Source: Clostridia bacterium (GTDB lineage Bacteria; Bacillota_A; Clostridia; Oscillospirales; CAG-272). From it: a stretch of DNA of 8,362 bases. Made by a program: the position numbers and the translations under genes. This document shows, piece after piece, positions 6,291 to 8,362 of the stretch (the first letter of the stretch is position 1; every line of letters begins with the position of its first letter). The notes below the pieces were generated by a model. It had not been told where the DNA came from. It was given only the letters and a program-made list of their open reading frames with translations, and searched no databases. The stretch lies in NCBI GenBank assembly GCA_017467225.1, contig JAFTSR010000382.1, positions 1 through 8,362 of the forward strand, in the 5' to 3' direction.

Positions 6291-7376
6291 ATGACGATCG
6301 GAAATAAGATCAAGCAGCTGCGCCGGGAGCGCGACCTTACCCAGGAGCAGCTTGCCGAATACCTGAATGTATCCATATCCGCCGTTTCCCAGTGGGAGAG
6401 CGGCAAAACGCTGCCCGACATTTCGCTGATCCTGCCGCTGGCCAACTTCTTCGACGTTAGTACCGACACCCTGTTCGGTCGCTGCGAACAGGCAAAGGAG
6501 GAGATCATCGCCGAGTACGATCAAAAGTCGAGCGAATACGCCAACCGCGGCGACGTCCGGGCAAATCTTGCCCTGTGGCGAGAGGCGGCTGAACAGTACC
6601 CCGGCGACTTCCACGTGCTGAGTATGCTGGCCCATTCGTTGTTTTCTACCGTACACGCTCCGGGGGATCAAGACGACAAAATCGCCAACGCAAAGGAATG
6701 CGTCACCGTCTGTGAACGTATTCTGCGCGACTGCACCGAAAGTTCCCCTCGTGGCACCGCCATTCAACTGCTGACTCTGCTCTACGGCAATAAGCGGCTC
6801 CCCTTTGCCGACGAGGATACCGCTGTCAAATATGCAAGCATGGGCGACAGCATCTACGTCAGCCGCGAGATCCTTTTGGAACACGCCTACTTTACCGAAG
6901 AAAACAAGCAAAAAGGGATCGGGCAAATGCACCATAACACGCTAACGTTTATGGATATTCTGACCCGGTATATTGCGCAACCCTGGTACGCACCGCCCGA
7001 GGAGGGGATCGAGGGCAACAAGCGCGCCATCGCTCTATGGGAGACGCTGATCGAGGACGGCAATTATCTCTTTTACCATTGTCGCCTGGAAGACTTTTAC
7101 CGGGGCTTGGCATATCAGTACGCCAAGCTGCAGGATCGCGAAAACGTTCTCTCCTCTTTGCGCTCGGCACTGTATCACGCCAAGCGCTACGACGAGCAGC
7201 CCGAGGGTGAACAGCATTACACCGCCAAATTCGTCTGCCAAGCCACCTCCAATCGCGCCAAGACCTCTAAAAACTTTACGGAAAGTGAGGTCGATCTGGT
7301 TTTGAACGACATGCAAAACAAGGTCTATGATTTTCTGCGCGACGACCCCGAATTTGCCGCGCTGGCAGACACGTAA
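6291..7376 (+). CDS. XRE-family transcriptional regulator with long helical C-terminal region
   Basis: A 361-residue protein. The start at 6291 has AAGGAG 7 nt upstream; a longer TTG start at 6231 would lie in the -35 box and is rejected. Residues 3-60 are a classic XRE/Cro helix-turn-helix: IGNKIKQLRRERDLTQEQLA, then VSISAVSQWESGKTLPDISL and a LANFFDVSTDTLFG ending. A linker of charged residues follows, then about 280 residues that look mainly helical. They include YANRGDVRANLALWREAAEQYPGD (about 83-106), which resembles a TPR-like repeat, so this part may sense a protein or peptide as in related multi-helical regulators. The ligand and targets are unknown. No terminator is visible after the stop, and the next gene starts 123 bp on with its own promoter. 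That promoter carries an operator-like palindrome, so regulation of the neighbour is plausible but unproven. Confidence 0.87.
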   Translation: MTIGNKIKQLRRERDLTQEQLAEYLNVSISAVSQWESGKTLPDISLILPLANFFDVSTDTLFGRCEQAKEEIIAEYDQKSSEYANRGDVRANLALWREAAEQYPGDFHVLSMLAHSLFSTVHAPGDQDDKIANAKECVTVCERILRDCTESSPRGTAIQLLTLLYGNKRLPFADEDTAVKYASMGDSIYVSREILLEHAYFTEENKQKGIGQMHHNTLTFMDILTRYIAQPWYAPPEEGIEGNKRAIALWETLIEDGNYLFYHCRLEDFYRGLAYQYAKLQDRENVLSSLRSALYHAKRYDEQPEGEQHYTAKFVCQATSNRAKTSKNFTESEVDLVLNDMQNKVYDFLRDDPEFAALADT

Positions 7377-7422
7377 GCGATTCAACCGTCCTTCAACCGA
7401 TAAGAGAAGCAAATCAACAAAT

Positions 7423-7443
7423 AGTTGCTTGACAAGTGCAACT
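7423..7443. promoter_or_regulatory. Operator-like imperfect palindrome over a -35 box
   Basis: AGTTG (7423-7427) mirrors CAACT (7439-7443), and inside it CTTG (7428-7431) mirrors CAAG (7433-7436). The right arm carries two extra bases. The element covers the TTGACA at 7429-7434 completely. Its size and position fit a repressor site, and the XRE regulator encoded just upstream is the nearest candidate binder. Binding is inference. Confidence 0.45.
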
Positions 7444-7457
7444 TTTTGTGATAGAAT
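7429..7457 (+). promoter_or_regulatory. Promoter of the small membrane protein gene
   Basis: A perfect TTGACA (7429-7434) and TAGAAT (7452-7457, 5 of 6) are separated by 17 bp, with TGA forming an extended -10. The transcript should start near 7464. AAAGGA (7487-7492) lies 7 nt before the ATG at 7500. Confidence 0.82.
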
Positions 7458-7499
7458 ATAGGCAAAATACAACCGCTCCATAAGAGAAAGGACTTATTT

Positions 7500-8192
7500 A
7501 TGAACTACAAAAACAACATCGGCTATTTTGCCAAGAGCGACAACATGCGCTCCGTCGGACTCTGCATGCTGGTCGGCGGCTTCGCGGCGCTCTGCCTCGG
7601 CTTCGCCACCAGCTACATTCTCTTTATCATCGGTACCGTTCTGCTGATCCCCGGCGCCGTTCTCTACATCATCGGTGCAGCCGGCCGCTCCAGCGACGAG
7701 GATATCAAGCACTGCATTGAACGCGGCTGCGAGGGCATGGAGGTCGAGCTGAGCGAGGATCGCGCCTACAACAAGCGCATCTTGCCCAAGACCGAGCCCG
7801 AGGTTCTCAAGGACTACGAATACCGCGAGGGCCTGATGCTGACCCGCTCCAAGAGCAATTCCCTGCGCTCGTCTGAGTACACCAAGACCATTCTGTACTT
7901 CCTGACCGACGCTCTGTACGTTGTCACCCGTACCTTCTCCCTGGTCGAGGACAACGTCCGCAACGCGACGCTGGAGATTCCCTTCCTGTCAACGGACAAG
8001 GTGGAAATCGTCCGTGAGACGCCCACGCTGCACTTCGGTAAGAAGACGTTCAACGCGCACTACGCCCGCCTGGTCATTCGCTACGAGGGCGACAAGGTGC
8101 TCAACGTACCCATTCACGACGATATCACCGCCGATCAGCTGGCTGCACGTATCACAAGAATGGTAGAAGACTCTAAAAAAGCACAGGCATAA
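7500..8192 (+). CDS. Small membrane protein with two helices and a PH-like soluble domain, function unknown
   Basis: A complete 230-residue protein that I do not recognise as a named family. Residues 18-35 and 39-62 are two hydrophobic helices joined by a very short turn, so both ends probably lie on the same side of the membrane, likely the cytoplasm. Residues 66-125 are charged, with ERGCEGMEVEL and a REGLMLTRSKSNSLRSS segment. Residues 130-222 alternate short strands: TILYFLTDALYVVTRTFSL, then LEIPFLSTDKVEIVRE, LVIRYEGDKVLNVPI, and a final helix ADQLAARITRMVED. That order resembles bacterial PH-type domains, in which a strand is followed by an 'IPFxxVxxVE' turn; this is a by-eye judgement. 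The gene has its own promoter and terminator. Its neighbour upstream is the XRE regulator. The reading frame and membrane helices are secure; any function is unknown. Confidence 0.82.
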   Translation: MNYKNNIGYFAKSDNMRSVGLCMLVGGFAALCLGFATSYILFIIGTVLLIPGAVLYIIGAAGRSSDEDIKHCIERGCEGMEVELSEDRAYNKRILPKTEPEVLKDYEYREGLMLTRSKSNSLRSSEYTKTILYFLTDALYVVTRTFSLVEDNVRNATLEIPFLSTDKVEIVRETPTLHFGKKTFNAHYARLVIRYEGDKVLNVPIHDDITADQLAARITRMVEDSKKAQA

Positions 8193-8197
8193 CGACA

Positions 8198-8231
8198 AAG
8201 GCCGCCCGGATATATCTCCGAGCGGCTTTTT
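8198..8231 (+). terminator. Rho-independent terminator after the small membrane protein gene
   Basis: GCCGC (8201-8205) pairs with GCGGC (8222-8226). After a C-A mismatch, CGGA (8207-8210) pairs with TCCG (8217-8220). Five T residues (8227-8231) follow, and the A-rich flank extends the stem. It starts 5 bp after the stop codon. Confidence 0.85.
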
Positions 8232-8241
8232 GTTATTGATG

Positions 8242-8273
8242 CTGCACAAAACCGCACGCCCGAATTTGTGCAG
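8242..8273. repeat. Perfect 9-bp inverted repeat upstream of the rightmost promoter
   Basis: CTGCACAAA (8242-8250) is the exact reverse complement of TTTGTGCAG (8265-8273), with a 14-nt loop. No T-run follows on either strand. It ends 45 bp before the next -35 box. It could be a second weak hairpin after the terminator or a regulator site for the gene beyond the window. Confidence 0.5.
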
Positions 8274-8318
8274 GGTCAACGAAATTTTCCTCGCAACAAA
8301 AAATTCACATTTTATTCA

Positions 8319-8347
8319 TTGACAAATGGAAAATTTTTCTGTATACT
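8319..8347 (+). promoter_or_regulatory. Promoter for a gene beyond the right edge
   Basis: TTGACA (8319-8324) is perfect and TATACT (8342-8347) matches consensus at 5 of 6 positions, with a 17-bp spacer that is strongly AT-rich. The expected start of transcription is near 8354, so only a few leader bases lie in the window and no coding start is visible. Confidence 0.75.
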
Positions 8348-8362
8348 GATATTGCATCAAGG

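Noticed and set aside
7381..7399. TTCAACCG repeated twice with an 11-bp period after the XRE gene
   Set aside because: Only two short copies, far from the promoter core, with no symmetry; likely chance, though phased spacing was noted.

Overview
The window looks like chromosomal DNA of a Gram-positive gut-type member of the Firmicutes, most likely class Clostridia. The reasons are a lipoprotein signal peptide, strong AAGGAGG-type ribosome binding sites, AT-rich sigma-A promoters in front of moderately GC-rich genes, an SdpR/SdpI-type gene pair, and families typical of that group. The placement is inferred from gene style; no marker gene is present. I see seven protein genes, one of them cut by the left edge, and no tRNA, rRNA, CRISPR array, insertion sequence or phage gene.

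Left part (1-2848, + strand): two tandem paralogous genes for extracellular solute-binding-protein-like lipoproteins. The first lacks its 5' end. A hairpin-plus-T-run terminator and a consensus promoter separate them, so the second is an independent transcription unit. No ABC permease or ATPase gene is visible next to them. A 135-bp convergent spacer (2849-2983) follows, with two strong hairpins; the second is a good terminator.

Centre (2984-4422, - strand): a two-gene operon. It encodes a small ArsR-family regulator (SdpR-like) and, overlapping it by 14 bp, an SdpI-family multi-pass membrane protein. The latter carries an extra C-terminal soluble domain resembling a bacterial PH domain. A consensus promoter and an inverted repeat at the start site suggest autorepression. 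No SDP-type toxin genes are present.

Right part (4423-8362, + strand): a phosphoglucomutase/phosphomannomutase-family gene with its own promoter, then a 269-bp spacer with three small hairpins. Next come an XRE-type regulator with a long helical C-terminal half, and a small two-helix membrane protein with a soluble PH-like domain. An operator-like imperfect palindrome overlaps the -35 box of the membrane protein gene. The window ends with a terminator, a perfect 9-bp inverted repeat and a promoter firing to the right, towards a gene beyond the edge.

The genes do not form one obvious pathway. The points most worth following are the orphan solute-binding paralogs, the SdpR/SdpI-PH module without a toxin, and the XRE regulator beside an uncharacterised membrane protein. 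I found no convincing evidence of a wholly new system.
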